In this document: in pieces, positions 1-6,808 of the stretch
Layout: the number at the start of each line of letters is the position of its first letter
Position numbering within the stretch: position 1 is the stretch's first letter
From: JACPXH01 sp964409225
GTDB lineage: Bacteria; Patescibacteriota; Minisyncoccia; JACPXH01
Assembly (NCBI GenBank): GCA_964409225.1
Contig: CAYPCM010000018.1
Coordinates: 1 to 14,073, forward strand
Length of the DNA: 14,073 bases
Direction: 5' to 3'
Notes under the pieces: generated by a model
Seen by the model: only the letters and a program-made list of their open reading frames with translations
What the model was told of the DNA's origin: nothing
Databases searched by the model: none
Made by a program: the position numbers and the translations under genes

Positions 1-156
1 GAAAAAATTGGGTTTCGAGAGCATGATGCGCGAATAGAACCGGTGCGGCTCGTCTGAAACAATTACAATCGAGCCGACTTTATCTCGGCTGCGAATTGTC
101 TCGGCGGCGGTTGTGCCTGCGACACCTCCGCCGATGATGAGGTAATCGGTGTTCAC
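1..156 (-). CDS. FAD-dependent pyridine nucleotide-disulfide oxidoreductase, N-terminal part (runs off window)
   Basis: Only the first 52 codons are inside the window. They encode NTDYLIIGGGVAG followed by TTAAETIR, a Rossmann dinucleotide-binding fold with the GxGxxG-type loop at about residues 9-14. A second strand (SIVIVSDEP) follows, then HRFYSRIMLSKP, which resembles the YxRPxLSK segment of rubredoxin reductase / NirB-type FAD oxidoreductases. The start is a GTG at 156-154 that overlaps the TGA of the upstream VIT-like gene (GTGA, 153-156), so the two are probably translationally coupled. An AGGAG lies upstream but only one base from the GTG, which is unusually close. The acceptor substrate (rubredoxin, nitrite, disulfide or other) cannot be told from this fragment. 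Confidence 0.8.
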   Translation of the reverse strand, partial: MNTDYLIIGGGVAGTTAAETIRSRDKVGSIVIVSDEPHRFYSRIMLSKPNFF

Positions 157-668
157 GCTCCTAACAATGCGTAGTTGGTAATAAGCTGCCCCACGCCAAT
201 TCCAAGCGTAATCGCCACGCCGCCAATAATGACCATGCGCAAACTATTCTTTAGCACACCAACGTGGGCAAACCTTGCCCCCACCACGCCGAGCGCAAAA
301 AGCGCGAAAAGCGACCCGGCCACCGACACCCCGAAAGCTACTGCCACCGGCAGAATCAGATACGGCCAGAGCGGAATGAACCCGGATAACAGATAAGAAA
401 AAAACATGACAACACTGCCGCCCAGAGCTCGGCGCAACGGCACCTCTGACTGCTCAAGATAATCCTCGGCCGAATGTTCTGAAAGAAAACTCCCGACCGC
501 CATGGAAAAGGCCTCCACCGCGATAAGTACCATGCCCACGAGGAATATCGTTCGCCGTTCAACTCCGGCAAACGCAATGCCAGACAGAAGGCCAGCGGTG
601 GAAACAAGACCATCCTCGACACCGAAGACAAGGTTTCGCAGATACACAGCGAATACCGACCGGCGCAT
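153..668 (-). CDS. VIT1/CCC1-family metal (Fe2+/Mn2+) transporter
   Basis: A 171-residue integral membrane protein with about five hydrophobic helices. The first helix carries RNLVFGVEDGLVST (residues 11-24), matching the acidic signature of TM1 in VIT1/CCC1 transporters. The second carries VEAFSMAVGSF, matching the E...SM..G signature. After the cytoplasmic SEHSAEDYLEQSE loop come three C-terminal helices, the last ending GVGQLITNYALLGA. The family moves Fe2+ or Mn2+ out of the cytoplasm. The length suits short prokaryotic members, which lack the long cytoplasmic metal-binding domain. In many bacterial members the second signature is followed by Glu-Tyr, and here it is Ser-Phe. The ATG at 668 is five bases after the beta-propeller stop, so co-transcription is likely. 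Substrate is inferred from the family only. Confidence 0.82.
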   Translation of the reverse strand: MRRSVFAVYLRNLVFGVEDGLVSTAGLLSGIAFAGVERRTIFLVGMVLIAVEAFSMAVGSFLSEHSAEDYLEQSEVPLRRALGGSVVMFFSYLLSGFIPLWPYLILPVAVAFGVSVAGSLFALFALGVVGARFAHVGVLKNSLRMVIIGGVAITLGIGVGQLITNYALLGA

Positions 669-673
669 ATTAT

Positions 674-1819
674 CTACGGCGTTCCGCCGCTTTCCTTAGA
701 CCAGATACTGATGCCATTTGGTTCGCGCCCGACAGCTATGCGGGCCACTTCGCGATCAGTCGCCGTCTCAATCACGGAAACGTCACCCGAGAGCAAATTC
801 GTCAGGTATACAAACGCGCCATCTTTTGAGACAACGACGCCGTGCGGCGCGCGGCCCGCCTTAATTTCTCCCGCCACCTTCATCATAGTAAGATCAATCT
901 TGTAGACCAGATCGCTTTCCGGTTGATCAAAATAATAGCCCTGATCAGCAAGGTACACATAACGCGAATCAGGCGTCGGATACATCTGTATTGGCCCCTT
1001 AGAAGCGGTGGAAAGCGCTACATAGCTTGTCTTTTTTGTGTCGGGCCGATAGACCGCCAGACGCTTGGTGTCGTAAAGCGATACCACGATTAACTTGCCG
1101 TCAGGAGTAACGCCCGTTTGCACCGCCGCGCCCGCCAAAGGCACTTCGGCAAACGCATCGGTCTTTATATCCAAAATGCCCAAACTCTTCCCCGCAAGCA
1201 TGGCGGCATACGCCGCCGAGCTGTCCGGAGCAACGCGAATGCCGTGCGGCTCGCTGGCCTCGCGCGCTTTAATGCGTTTGACCACTTCATGTGTCCTCGC
1301 GTTGATTTTATATACCGCGCCTTCCACCTGCGCGGTCACGTAAGCATAGGCGCTATCCGGAGTAAGCGTGACGTGAGCAAGATGAACGCCTGCGGCAATG
1401 GGAATACGCTTTATAATTCGGTCAGTTAAGGGATCAATCACAATCACCTCGTCTTTTTCCGGACCAGCCGGCTCGTTGCCGTGCGCAAACGCAACCGGGA
1501 CCGCAAGCGCCGCATGCGCCTCGTGCCCGCCGGCGTTAGCCGTCACCCACACGCTGGCCCCATTTGGCGCAACCTGTACGTTGTGCGGCTTAAAGGGCAT
1601 AATGCCTCCGTCGTGTTCGACGGAAAGATCAATGCGTCTAAGCACCGTACGATTAGAAGCATCGAGAACCGCGATCTCGGCGTCGCCCTCAAGCGCAACG
1701 TAAATCTTTTCGTTCGGCTCTGGCCTCGGCGTAACCGCCGAGCTGCGGTATCGCTGAACCCAGAACCCTGCGGCCACGAGCGCCGCCAGTACCGCAGCAA
1801 AAAGTATTGTTTTTTTCAT
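674..1819 (-). CDS. Membrane-anchored YVTN-type beta-propeller protein
   Basis: 381 residues. A hydrophobic N-terminal anchor or signal (about residues 4-21, no obvious signal peptidase site) is followed by an extracytoplasmic propeller. Repeating blades are visible: KIYVALEGDAEIAVLDASNRTV, KPHNVQVAPNGASVWVTAN, DEVIVIDPLTDRIIKRIPI, AHVTLTPDSAYAYVTAQ, EPHGIRVAPDSSAAYAA, APHGVVVSKDGAFVYLTN with GDVSVIETATDREVARIAVG, and EPNGISIW. These fit the YVTN family. His recurs at the start of several blades (PHN, AHV, PHG, PHG), and the 96-115 region contains GGHEAH and AHGNE. The propeller may bind a metal or a partner protein, but this is inference. The ATG overlaps the stop of the Zn-ribbon gene (ATGA, 1816-1819), which implies coupled translation. 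Confidence 0.85.
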   Translation of the reverse strand: MKKTILFAAVLAALVAAGFWVQRYRSSAVTPRPEPNEKIYVALEGDAEIAVLDASNRTVLRRIDLSVEHDGGIMPFKPHNVQVAPNGASVWVTANAGGHEAHAALAVPVAFAHGNEPAGPEKDEVIVIDPLTDRIIKRIPIAAGVHLAHVTLTPDSAYAYVTAQVEGAVYKINARTHEVVKRIKAREASEPHGIRVAPDSSAAYAAMLAGKSLGILDIKTDAFAEVPLAGAAVQTGVTPDGKLIVVSLYDTKRLAVYRPDTKKTSYVALSTASKGPIQMYPTPDSRYVYLADQGYYFDQPESDLVYKIDLTMMKVAGEIKAGRAPHGVVVSKDGAFVYLTNLLSGDVSVIETATDREVARIAVGREPNGISIWSKESGGTP

Positions 1820-2004
1820 AACGTCTCTTCTGGAGCCGTTGCCGGGCTAACCGCGTGTCGAATAATCTCCACGTTGCACGTACCGTGCTCTCGACACCAC
1901 GCTTCGCATTGCTCGGCCCAAGAACGCTCGAGGTACTGCATACCGCACACCCCGCACGCGTACCGTGCGCCAGAGCCGCCAGAAACATTCAGCTCGCGAG
2001 CCAT
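1816..2004 (-). CDS. Zn-ribbon-like microprotein (62 aa)
   Basis: A soluble 62-residue protein with C17-x2-C20, C33-x3-C37 and C43 in the segment YACGVCGMQYLERSW / AEQCEAWCREHGTCN. The CxxC plus CxxxC spacing suggests one zinc or copper site. I know similar small 'CEAWC' proteins from candidate-phylum genomes, none with an assigned function. It sits between the heavy-metal ATPase and the propeller and shares an ATGA with the propeller. No Shine-Dalgarno is visible. A TTGAGG-18-TAATAT promoter ends only ten bases before the ATG, so the mRNA is probably almost leaderless. A metal sensor, chaperone or regulator are all possible, and the sequence does not decide between them. Confidence 0.72.
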   Translation of the reverse strand: MARELNVSGGSGARYACGVCGMQYLERSWAEQCEAWCREHGTCNVEIIRHAVSPATAPEETL

Positions 2005-2014
2005 ATCAAACAGA

Positions 2015-2044
2015 ATATTACCACAATATAGCCAGTGGCCTCAA
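2015..2044 (-). promoter_or_regulatory. Near-leaderless sigma70-type promoter for the Zn-ribbon/propeller/VIT unit
   Basis: On the minus strand, TTGAGG (2044-2039) is followed by an 18-base spacer and TAATAT (2020-2015). A start about seven bases downstream falls near 2008, only about four bases before the ATG at 2004. No ribosome binding site is present, which fits leaderless translation. Predicted by eye. Confidence 0.45.
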
Positions 2045-2103
2045 TGAAAGTATCCCGACTTTTGTGCTTACAAGGATTTAACGACTAGACAAGAAACCTT
2101 GCC

Positions 2104-4386
2104 TTACTCGAGCGCGACTTTGCGCAACATCATCGCATTGATAGCAACAATAACGGTGGAAAACGACATGAACACCGCAGCGATTGCGGGCTGCAATACT
2201 ATCCCCCAGGCGGCAAGCGCTCCGGCCGCAAGCGGAAGCGCTACGATATTATAGCCGGAGGCCCACCATAGATTTTGAATCATCTTGGAATAGGTCGCCC
2301 GCGAAAGCCGAATGATTTTGACTATATCTCGCGGGTCGTTGCGCACGAGGATTATGCCGGCTGATTCGATGGCGACGTTCGTGCCTGCGCCGATAGCAAT
2401 CCCGACATCCGCCTGCGTAAGGGCTGGAGCGTCGTTTATTCCATCTCCTACAAACGCTACGCGTTTGTGTAAATTTCTAATTTTTAAATCCGAATTTCTA
2501 GACAATTTTGAATTTTGAAAATTAGAATTTAGAGTTTGTTTTGAATTTAGGATTTCGGATTTAGGATTTTGAATTCTTTTTACAATTTCTGCCTTTTCTC
2601 CTGGCAGGACTCGCGCATAGTATTCATCAATATTAAGCTCTTCTGCCACCCAAGCGGCCACGCCTTCCGAGTCGCCCGTAATCATAGCGACTTTTACGCC
2701 CATCGCTTTGAGTCCCTGAATTGCTTCGCGCGATTCAGCCCTAATGACGTCGGCTAGCGCAACCGCACCAAGCAGTTCTTGTTCAACAGTAACAAAAATA
2801 AGCGTCTGCCCCTGTTTGGCAAAATCGTCCGTCTGTGCCCGTAGCACTTCCGGCAACTCGGCCGCGGCGTCGGACAAAATCGCCTCACCGCCGACCAAAA
2901 TCGTGGCCCCGTTCACGATCCCTCGCACGCCCTTCCCCGGCACTCGAACGAAATCTTTTACGCCGAGGAGCGCAAGCCCCCGCGCCTGCGCTTCTTTCAC
3001 GAGCGCTCGAGCAATGAAGTGTTCGGAATGGCTGTCAACGGACGCAGCAAGTTGCAGAATGCCGTTGTCGTCAGTATCGAGATCCCTGCCTGTCCGGCCG
3101 GCAGGCTTCGGTCGCGTTGCTCCCTCAGGACGATGCGCGACGTCGTTTTGAATTATCGACGTGACCCCGTACTCGCCCTTGGTGAGCGTGCCGGTTTTGT
3201 CGAACAGCACCACGTGAACGCCGCGCGCCGTCTCGAGGGCCAGGCGCTGGCGCACGAGAAAACCGCTGCGCGCAGCCAAGGTAGTCGAAATTGAAGCAAC
3301 GAGCGGCACCGCAAGCCCGAGCGCATGGGGGCAGGCGATCACCAGCACCGCGACCAAACGTTCAACTGCAAAGCCAAATTCCCCGCGCGCAAAGATCCAC
3401 GCGCCAAAAGTAATTGAACCCGCGGTGACGGCAACTACCGTGAGGTAATACGCCGCTCGATCCGACAATATCTGCAGTCGCGATTTTGACGCCTGCGCTT
3501 CCGCAACCAGTTTCATTACGCCTGCCAAAAACGTGCGCTCGCCGATTTTCGTCACCTCAACCGTGAGGGAGCCATCGCCGTTGATGGTGCCCGCGATCAC
3601 TTCGCTCCTCAAGTGTTTGGCAACGGGTTTTGATTCTCCCGTGACCATGGACTCGTCTATCTCGGACGACCCTTCAACTACTACGCCGTCAGCGGGCACT
3701 TTCCCGCCGGGCCGCACCAGTACCCGATCGCCGACTTTGAGCTCTATGAGCGCAACGATTTCTGTCTTGCCTGCGCGAATCACTTCCGCCTGATCCGGCA
3801 GCAGTTTCGAAAGTTCTCTGAGCGCGCTTTGGCTGCCCTGCACTGCTTTCATCTCGATCCAGTGCCCGAGGAGCATCACCGTAATCAACGTCGTAAGCTC
3901 CCAGAACAGCGTTTGTTCTTGCTCTCCAACGCCTTGACGAAGGAACGTCGCAATGACAATCCCGACGCTGTACAGGTACGCCGCCGTAATCGCAAGGCCG
4001 ATGAGCGTCATCATGCCCGGCAGGCGCGCGTTGATCTCCCGCCACGCGCCCACAAGGAATACCCAGCCGCCGTAGAAAAAGACGACCGAACCGAACGCAA
4101 GCGCCAAATATTCCGAACCCGGAAATGCAGGCGCGGCCCAGCCGAAGAGCCGCCCGGGCAATGCGGAATACAAGACCACCGGAACGGTAAACGCGAAACT
4201 CACCCAAAACTTACGCAAAAACCCGCCGAGGCTGTGGCCGGCATGCTTGTCATGCGCCTCGTGACCGGACTTCTGAATTTTAAGCTTTGAGTTTTGAGTT
4301 TTGAGTAGGTTCATCCCGCACTCTGGACACCGGCCGGGACGCTCCCGAACGACCTCCGGGTGCATTGGGCATGCATAACGATCCAT
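2104..4386 (-). CDS. copB: CopB-type heavy-metal-translocating P1B ATPase with N-terminal metal-binding domain
   Basis: Exports a heavy metal, most likely copper or silver, at the cost of ATP. Order from the ATG at 4386: YACPMHPEV...CPECGMNLL (residues 4-28), the short Cys/Met/His heavy-metal-binding domain; a His-rich linker (GHEAHDKHAGH, 41-51); membrane helices; the TGES actuator loop (about 250); the CPH motif in the translocating helix (C352-P353-H354), which marks the CopB-like P1B-3 group rather than CPC CopA; DKTGT with phosphorylated Asp at D396; and GDGINDAP from 647. A 33-residue Asn/Lys/Ser-rich insert (607-639) is encoded by an AT-rich repeat inside the P domain. An upstream TTG at 4467 would add 27 residues without a ribosome binding site. 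I prefer the ATG because it starts exactly at the metal-binding domain. It follows the DUF5676 gene. Confidence 0.93.
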   Translation of the reverse strand: MDRYACPMHPEVVRERPGRCPECGMNLLKTQNSKLKIQKSGHEAHDKHAGHSLGGFLRKFWVSFAFTVPVVLYSALPGRLFGWAAPAFPGSEYLALAFGSVVFFYGGWVFLVGAWREINARLPGMMTLIGLAITAAYLYSVGIVIATFLRQGVGEQEQTLFWELTTLITVMLLGHWIEMKAVQGSQSALRELSKLLPDQAEVIRAGKTEIVALIELKVGDRVLVRPGGKVPADGVVVEGSSEIDESMVTGESKPVAKHLRSEVIAGTINGDGSLTVEVTKIGERTFLAGVMKLVAEAQASKSRLQILSDRAAYYLTVVAVTAGSITFGAWIFARGEFGFAVERLVAVLVIACPHALGLAVPLVASISTTLAARSGFLVRQRLALETARGVHVVLFDKTGTLTKGEYGVTSIIQNDVAHRPEGATRPKPAGRTGRDLDTDDNGILQLAASVDSHSEHFIARALVKEAQARGLALLGVKDFVRVPGKGVRGIVNGATILVGGEAILSDAAAELPEVLRAQTDDFAKQGQTLIFVTVEQELLGAVALADVIRAESREAIQGLKAMGVKVAMITGDSEGVAAWVAEELNIDEYYARVLPGEKAEIVKRIQNPKSEILNSKQTLNSNFQNSKLSRNSDLKIRNLHKRVAFVGDGINDAPALTQADVGIAIGAGTNVAIESAGIILVRNDPRDIVKIIRLSRATYSKMIQNLWWASGYNIVALPLAAGALAAWGIVLQPAIAAVFMSFSTVIVAINAMMLRKVALE
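2470..2568 (-). repeat. AT-rich filler repeat inserted in frame in the ATPase P domain
   Basis: About 99 bases, far more AT-rich than the flanking gene, built of imperfect units such as GGATTTCGGATTTAGGATTT and AATTTTGAATTTTGAAAATT (plus strand). It encodes NPKSEILNSKQTLNSNF and a similar Asn/Ser/Lys-rich continuation. It interrupts the conserved stretch between EKAEIVKRIQ and KRVAFVGDGINDAP, which in other P1B ATPases is joined by only a few residues. Length is a multiple of three and the frame is kept. Confidence 0.75.
4272..4304 (-). repeat. Second in-frame AT-rich repeat, ATPase N-terminal linker
   Basis: On the minus strand the bases read AAAACTCAAAACTCAAAGC then TTAAAATTCAG, encoding KTQNSKLKIQK (residues 29-39) between the heavy-metal-binding domain and the His-rich linker. 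The composition and words (TTTTGAGTTTTGAG, GAATTTTAAG on plus) resemble the larger insert in the same gene and the repeats near 7084-7195 and 8597-8632. Confidence 0.6.
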
Positions 4387-4441
4387 AATGTCATTTAGAA
4401 ACGAGTTTACACCTAAGTACTCCGGTAGATCATCTCCCGTG

Positions 4442-4456
4442 TTTTCTAACGGGGCA
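4442..4456 (+). repeat. Degenerate copy of the TTCTARCGGGGTAAA motif, upstream of the ATPase
   Basis: TTTTCTAACGGGGCAAG lies at about 4442-4458. It matches the motif at 9192-9206 and 12388-12406 through TTCTAACGGGG. It falls where the longest reading of the ATPase (TTG 4467) would encode ELAPLE, which supports treating the stretch before 4386 as non-coding. Confidence 0.4.
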
Positions 4457-4531
4457 AGCTCGAACAATAACGGCGTGATCTAATGCTGAGATGGGTTCAA
4501 GACACTCCTAGCGCTCTACGCGCGAATGACG

Positions 4532-4807
4532 TCAGGCCTTATTCGCCGCAAACCGGTTATACGTCCAAGCGAAGATCCAACCGACTAGAAACCCGTAGAC
4601 GACTGCTTGGACAAAACCGGCGATCAACCCCCCGAACGTGATGGATGCCCCATCGGCGAGCCGCTCGACGTTAACGAGATGGGCGAGCCAACCGAAGAGC
4701 TTGAGGGCGAGATCGGGCGCGAGTAACGAAACGAGGGCACAGACTATGTCCACTGCCCCCATCACCGTGGCTGAAGCGTATGCGAATGCTTTTGTGTTGA
4801 GTTGCAT
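4532..4807 (-). CDS. DUF5676-like two-helix membrane protein
   Basis: A 91-residue protein beginning MQLNTKAFAYASATVMGAVD. Two long hydrophobic segments follow (about 7-30 and 53-80), and it ends GWIFAWTYNRFA. This matches my memory of DUF5676 proteins (M-K-L-N-x-K-A-F start, GFIxGxIFAWLYN end), small membrane proteins of unknown function often found beside copper ATPases. The ATG at 4864 would add 19 residues, but that stretch is the 28-bp perfect inverted repeat at 4835-4862, so the ATG at 4807 is the better start. The ATPase follows in the same direction. Metal linkage is inferred from context. Confidence 0.75.
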   Translation of the reverse strand: MQLNTKAFAYASATVMGAVDIVCALVSLLAPDLALKLFGWLAHLVNVERLADGASITFGGLIAGFVQAVVYGFLVGWIFAWTYNRFAANKA

Positions 4808-4834
4808 AGCGTTTCGAAAACTTAAGCTATAGGC

Positions 4835-4862
4835 GGCGGAAGTATCGACCGTTACTTCCGCC
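4835..4862. promoter_or_regulatory. Perfect 10-bp dyad upstream of the DUF5676-like gene (candidate operator or RNA hairpin)
   Basis: GGCGGAAGTA - eight bases - TACTTCCGCC is a perfect inverted repeat. It ends 28 bases before the preferred ATG at 4807. A possible minus-strand -10 (TATAGC, 4831-4826) lies directly next to it, but no good -35 is present. No U-tract follows on either strand, so it is not an intrinsic terminator. It could be a regulator-binding site for a metal-responsive repressor or a 5' UTR hairpin. Confidence 0.5.
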
Positions 4863-4884
4863 ATGGGGTATACGAGTCAACCCT

Positions 4885-5394
4885 TCAGGAATCGAGAACC
4901 CAAGTGAACCGCCGTTCTGCCACTCCGCCCACCTTGCGCAGTATCAACACGATGATCTTCGGTCGCGGCGCAAACGCTTTAAACTTCAGAGAGCCCTCCC
5001 GATGGTGGCCGCCCGGCGGATCGCCGGTCCAGTCAATCGGCCGATATTCGTTCCCTTGATCGTCAACGAGCCGGGCGGCCTGAACAAGATCTTCGGCAAG
5101 TTCCCCGGAGTGCGTATCGAGCGTAACCAAAAATTCCCACTCTGGCGCGTCGAGCGCGACGTTCTGCGGGCTGATGGTGATGGCGACACCACCGGCAGTG
5201 TCCTCGCGCGCGGGCAATGCCGTTGTTCCCAGGGGCACGACGGTTTTCTGAAATGCGCTGGACAAAAGCCAGAAGGCAGCCACGCCAAGAGCTGCCAAAA
5301 ACGCCGCACCGAGCAACCAGCCGCGACCTGGAGCGGACGGCTCTTCTCCCGCCGGCGGTGTCGCCGGCGATTCAGCGGGCGGCATTGATTCCAT
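4885..5394 (-). CDS. Anchored extracytoplasmic protein of unknown function (DTHSGEL / GGHHREG domain)
   Basis: 169 residues from the ATG at 5394. A Pro/Glu-rich cytoplasmic start (1-23), one membrane helix (about 27-46), and a folded C-terminal domain from about 68 with VAITISPQNV, EFLVTLDTHSGEL, LVDDQGNEYRPIDW, GGHHREGSLKF and a closing beta-rich FTWVLD. I recall similar domains in candidate-phylum and environmental genomes but no name or activity. The paired His (130-131) and the DTH motif could bind metal, which is inference. An ORF start at 5463 exists but would overlap the upstream membrane gene by 92 bases. The chosen start overlaps it by 23, and ATG 5385 is an alternative. Confidence 0.72.
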   Translation of the reverse strand: MESMPPAESPATPPAGEEPSAPGRGWLLGAAFLAALGVAAFWLLSSAFQKTVVPLGTTALPAREDTAGGVAITISPQNVALDAPEWEFLVTLDTHSGELAEDLVQAARLVDDQGNEYRPIDWTGDPPGGHHREGSLKFKAFAPRPKIIVLILRKVGGVAERRFTWVLDS

Positions 5395-5818
5395 AGCTGA
5401 CGCGCTCACGAATGAGCTTATTAAGAAAGTAGCCGATACCGACGACGTTTGCCACGGCACCAAACGCGAATAGCTCAGTTTGATACTGTCCGATCACCGC
5501 CGCGGCTCCCGAAATCCCAATAAGGGGAACAACATTCACGAGATAGTGCGCGCAGCACGCGAGCATCGCCGCACTCGACATTGTTCCGGAAACGGCTACA
5601 ACGGAGCGGGAGACCCGCGCGACGTGCAGCGCCCGGAGGCAAGTAAAGAGCCCCACCTGTACCCCGAACCCAACCGCAAGCCCGAGGATCCAGTACCAAC
5701 GCGCGCCAAACTGCAAAACTGCAAACTCCCACCCGGAAATTACGGTTGTAACGGCGAAGTACAGAATGAGCAGCCCGACGGTTGCGACGACGCCCTTCAG
5801 GATTGCTGCGCTGCGCAT
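5372..5818 (-). CDS. Four-helix membrane protein with CCAH motif
   Basis: 148 residues, almost all hydrophobic, with about four helices (roughly 8-30, 42-62, 80-108, 115-133). A conserved-looking core reads SGTMSSAAMLACCAHYL (77-93), with C88-C89 and H91 inside the membrane, plus a lone C60 in the second helix. I recall a family of small membrane proteins sharing a GT-S-x-AM-xx-CCAHH segment, uncharacterised. The vicinal cysteines resemble those of mercury or copper membrane transporters such as MerT/MerC by analogy only. The ATG is five bases after the stop of the DCNHGMA gene, and the 3' end overlaps the next gene, so all three are probably one transcript. Confidence 0.75.
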   Translation of the reverse strand: MRSAAILKGVVATVGLLILYFAVTTVISGWEFAVLQFGARWYWILGLAVGFGVQVGLFTCLRALHVARVSRSVVAVSGTMSSAAMLACCAHYLVNVVPLIGISGAAAVIGQYQTELFAFGAVANVVGIGYFLNKLIRERVSYGINAAR

Positions 5819-5823
5819 ACCTG

Positions 5824-6765
5824 CTACGCCCCGCAGCTGCCACCGGACCTGCCCTCGACCGGGGTTACCGCACTCAAAATCCTCTGGTAACCGGATGCGC
5901 TCGAATAGTCACGCCCGAGGAGCTCACGCGGTTGAGCGTCTTGCCAACGCTGGCCCTGCTGCGCAAGATATTTTGCAATGGTCAAATACGTATCTGGAAA
6001 CCAGTAGGCGTTCACTCGGAGCGCCACGCGATACATCTCGGCTTCCCCCGTGCCGTTTGCGGCCATGAGCTCCAACAGCCCCAGCATCGCCATACCGTGG
6101 TTGCAGTCGGGGAAGGAGGTAGGATTGTCGCAACAGGGCCGGTAGATATTCCCCGCGACTCGTTCTGCGAGCGCTTGCTGCGCCGGGGTGAGCCGCACGA
6201 ACGCGTGCCGGCTGTAGTGCTCCATCGCATCTCCCTTCGCGAGGGTCCAGCCGCCGGTTGAGGCGAACCGCCCTGCAGCCGCGATCCCTTCGGCGGTCAA
6301 TCCCTTTCCGTCCGTCATTCGACCCACAACGAGCAGGGGATTGTCGTTCGCAAGCCCGAACGCCCAAAGCAAATTCAGAAGGTACCCGGCATTCTCCGAC
6401 GTCATGGTGAGCGTACCCGAATTGCTCGCCGCCAAAAGCGCGCGCAGCTCCTCCGGGAAACCACCGCGCGTAGCATAGATCGTTTCGAACTTCTCGAGAT
6501 CAATCGCGCCCGCCTCAACGAGGTCGCTGCCGATACTCCCCCATTGTATGGGCAGCGTCACGCCCTCTGCTGGCAGCACGAGCGCTGCGAGCTCCTCCGA
6601 CGACACTTGACTCGCCGATTCGCCGACTGACCGATCCACCGCCGCGATCTTACCGCCACCGAGGGCGCTCCCGATCACCGAGATACCCACGAGTACCGCG
6701 ACGAGCCCCGCGAGCCGAACCACCGCGGGCCATCCACGCTGTGTGCCTTGTTCCGTAGATTCCAT
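5824..6765 (-). CDS. Anchored protein with CC and DCNHGMA motifs, unknown function
   Basis: 313 residues. One N-terminal helix (about 15-36) anchors a large, probably extracytoplasmic, alpha-helical domain. The C-terminal half carries NIYRPCCDNPTSFPDCNHGM (207-225: C211, C212, D220, C221, H223) followed by MLGLLELMAANG and AYWFPDTYLTIAKYL. The tail ends SGGSCGA (C311). Cys, Asp and His within 13 residues look like a metal or redox site. I recall this motif in uncharacterised proteins of candidate phyla, with no assigned activity. A promoter (TTGCGC-16-TATAAC, 6808-6781) lies at the end of the thioredoxin gene. The membrane CCAH protein follows after five bases. Confidence 0.75.
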   Translation of the reverse strand: MESTEQGTQRGWPAVVRLAGLVAVLVGISVIGSALGGGKIAAVDRSVGESASQVSSEELAALVLPAEGVTLPIQWGSIGSDLVEAGAIDLEKFETIYATRGGFPEELRALLAASNSGTLTMTSENAGYLLNLLWAFGLANDNPLLVVGRMTDGKGLTAEGIAAAGRFASTGGWTLAKGDAMEHYSRHAFVRLTPAQQALAERVAGNIYRPCCDNPTSFPDCNHGMAMLGLLELMAANGTGEAEMYRVALRVNAYWFPDTYLTIAKYLAQQGQRWQDAQPRELLGRDYSSASGYQRILSAVTPVEGRSGGSCGA

Positions 6766-6780
6766 AGGATTTGTCGCTCG

Positions 6781-6808
6781 GTTATACGCTTGTTATTCTA
6801 CCGCGCAA
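6781..6808 (-). promoter_or_regulatory. Candidate promoter for the DCNHGMA-protein gene
   Basis: On the minus strand, TTGCGC (6808-6803), a 16-base spacer, and TATAAC (6786-6781). The predicted start would be about eight bases before the ATG at 6765, again a very short leader. It overlaps the 3' end of the thioredoxin gene. Predicted by eye. Confidence 0.4.

Noticed and set aside
2470..2568. Short spaced repeats as a CRISPR array
   Set aside because: Units are irregular, AT-rich, without constant spacers, and are translated within the ATPase. No cas gene is present.
4387..4467. 27-residue N-terminal extension of the ATPase from a TTG start
   Set aside because: There is no ribosome binding site, it overlaps a copy of the intergenic CGGGG motif, and the heavy-metal-binding domain starts right after ATG 4386. 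Not fully excluded.
4861..4876. CCATGGGGTATAC as a CsoR-type operator
   Set aside because: Only a half-site-like GGGGTA is present, without the opposing arm. The evidence is too weak to call.
5395..5463. Longer start for the DTHSGEL protein
   Set aside because: It would overlap the CCAH membrane gene by 92 bases, and the added residues mirror that gene in another frame. A start at 5394 gives a clean cytoplasmic tail and anchor.
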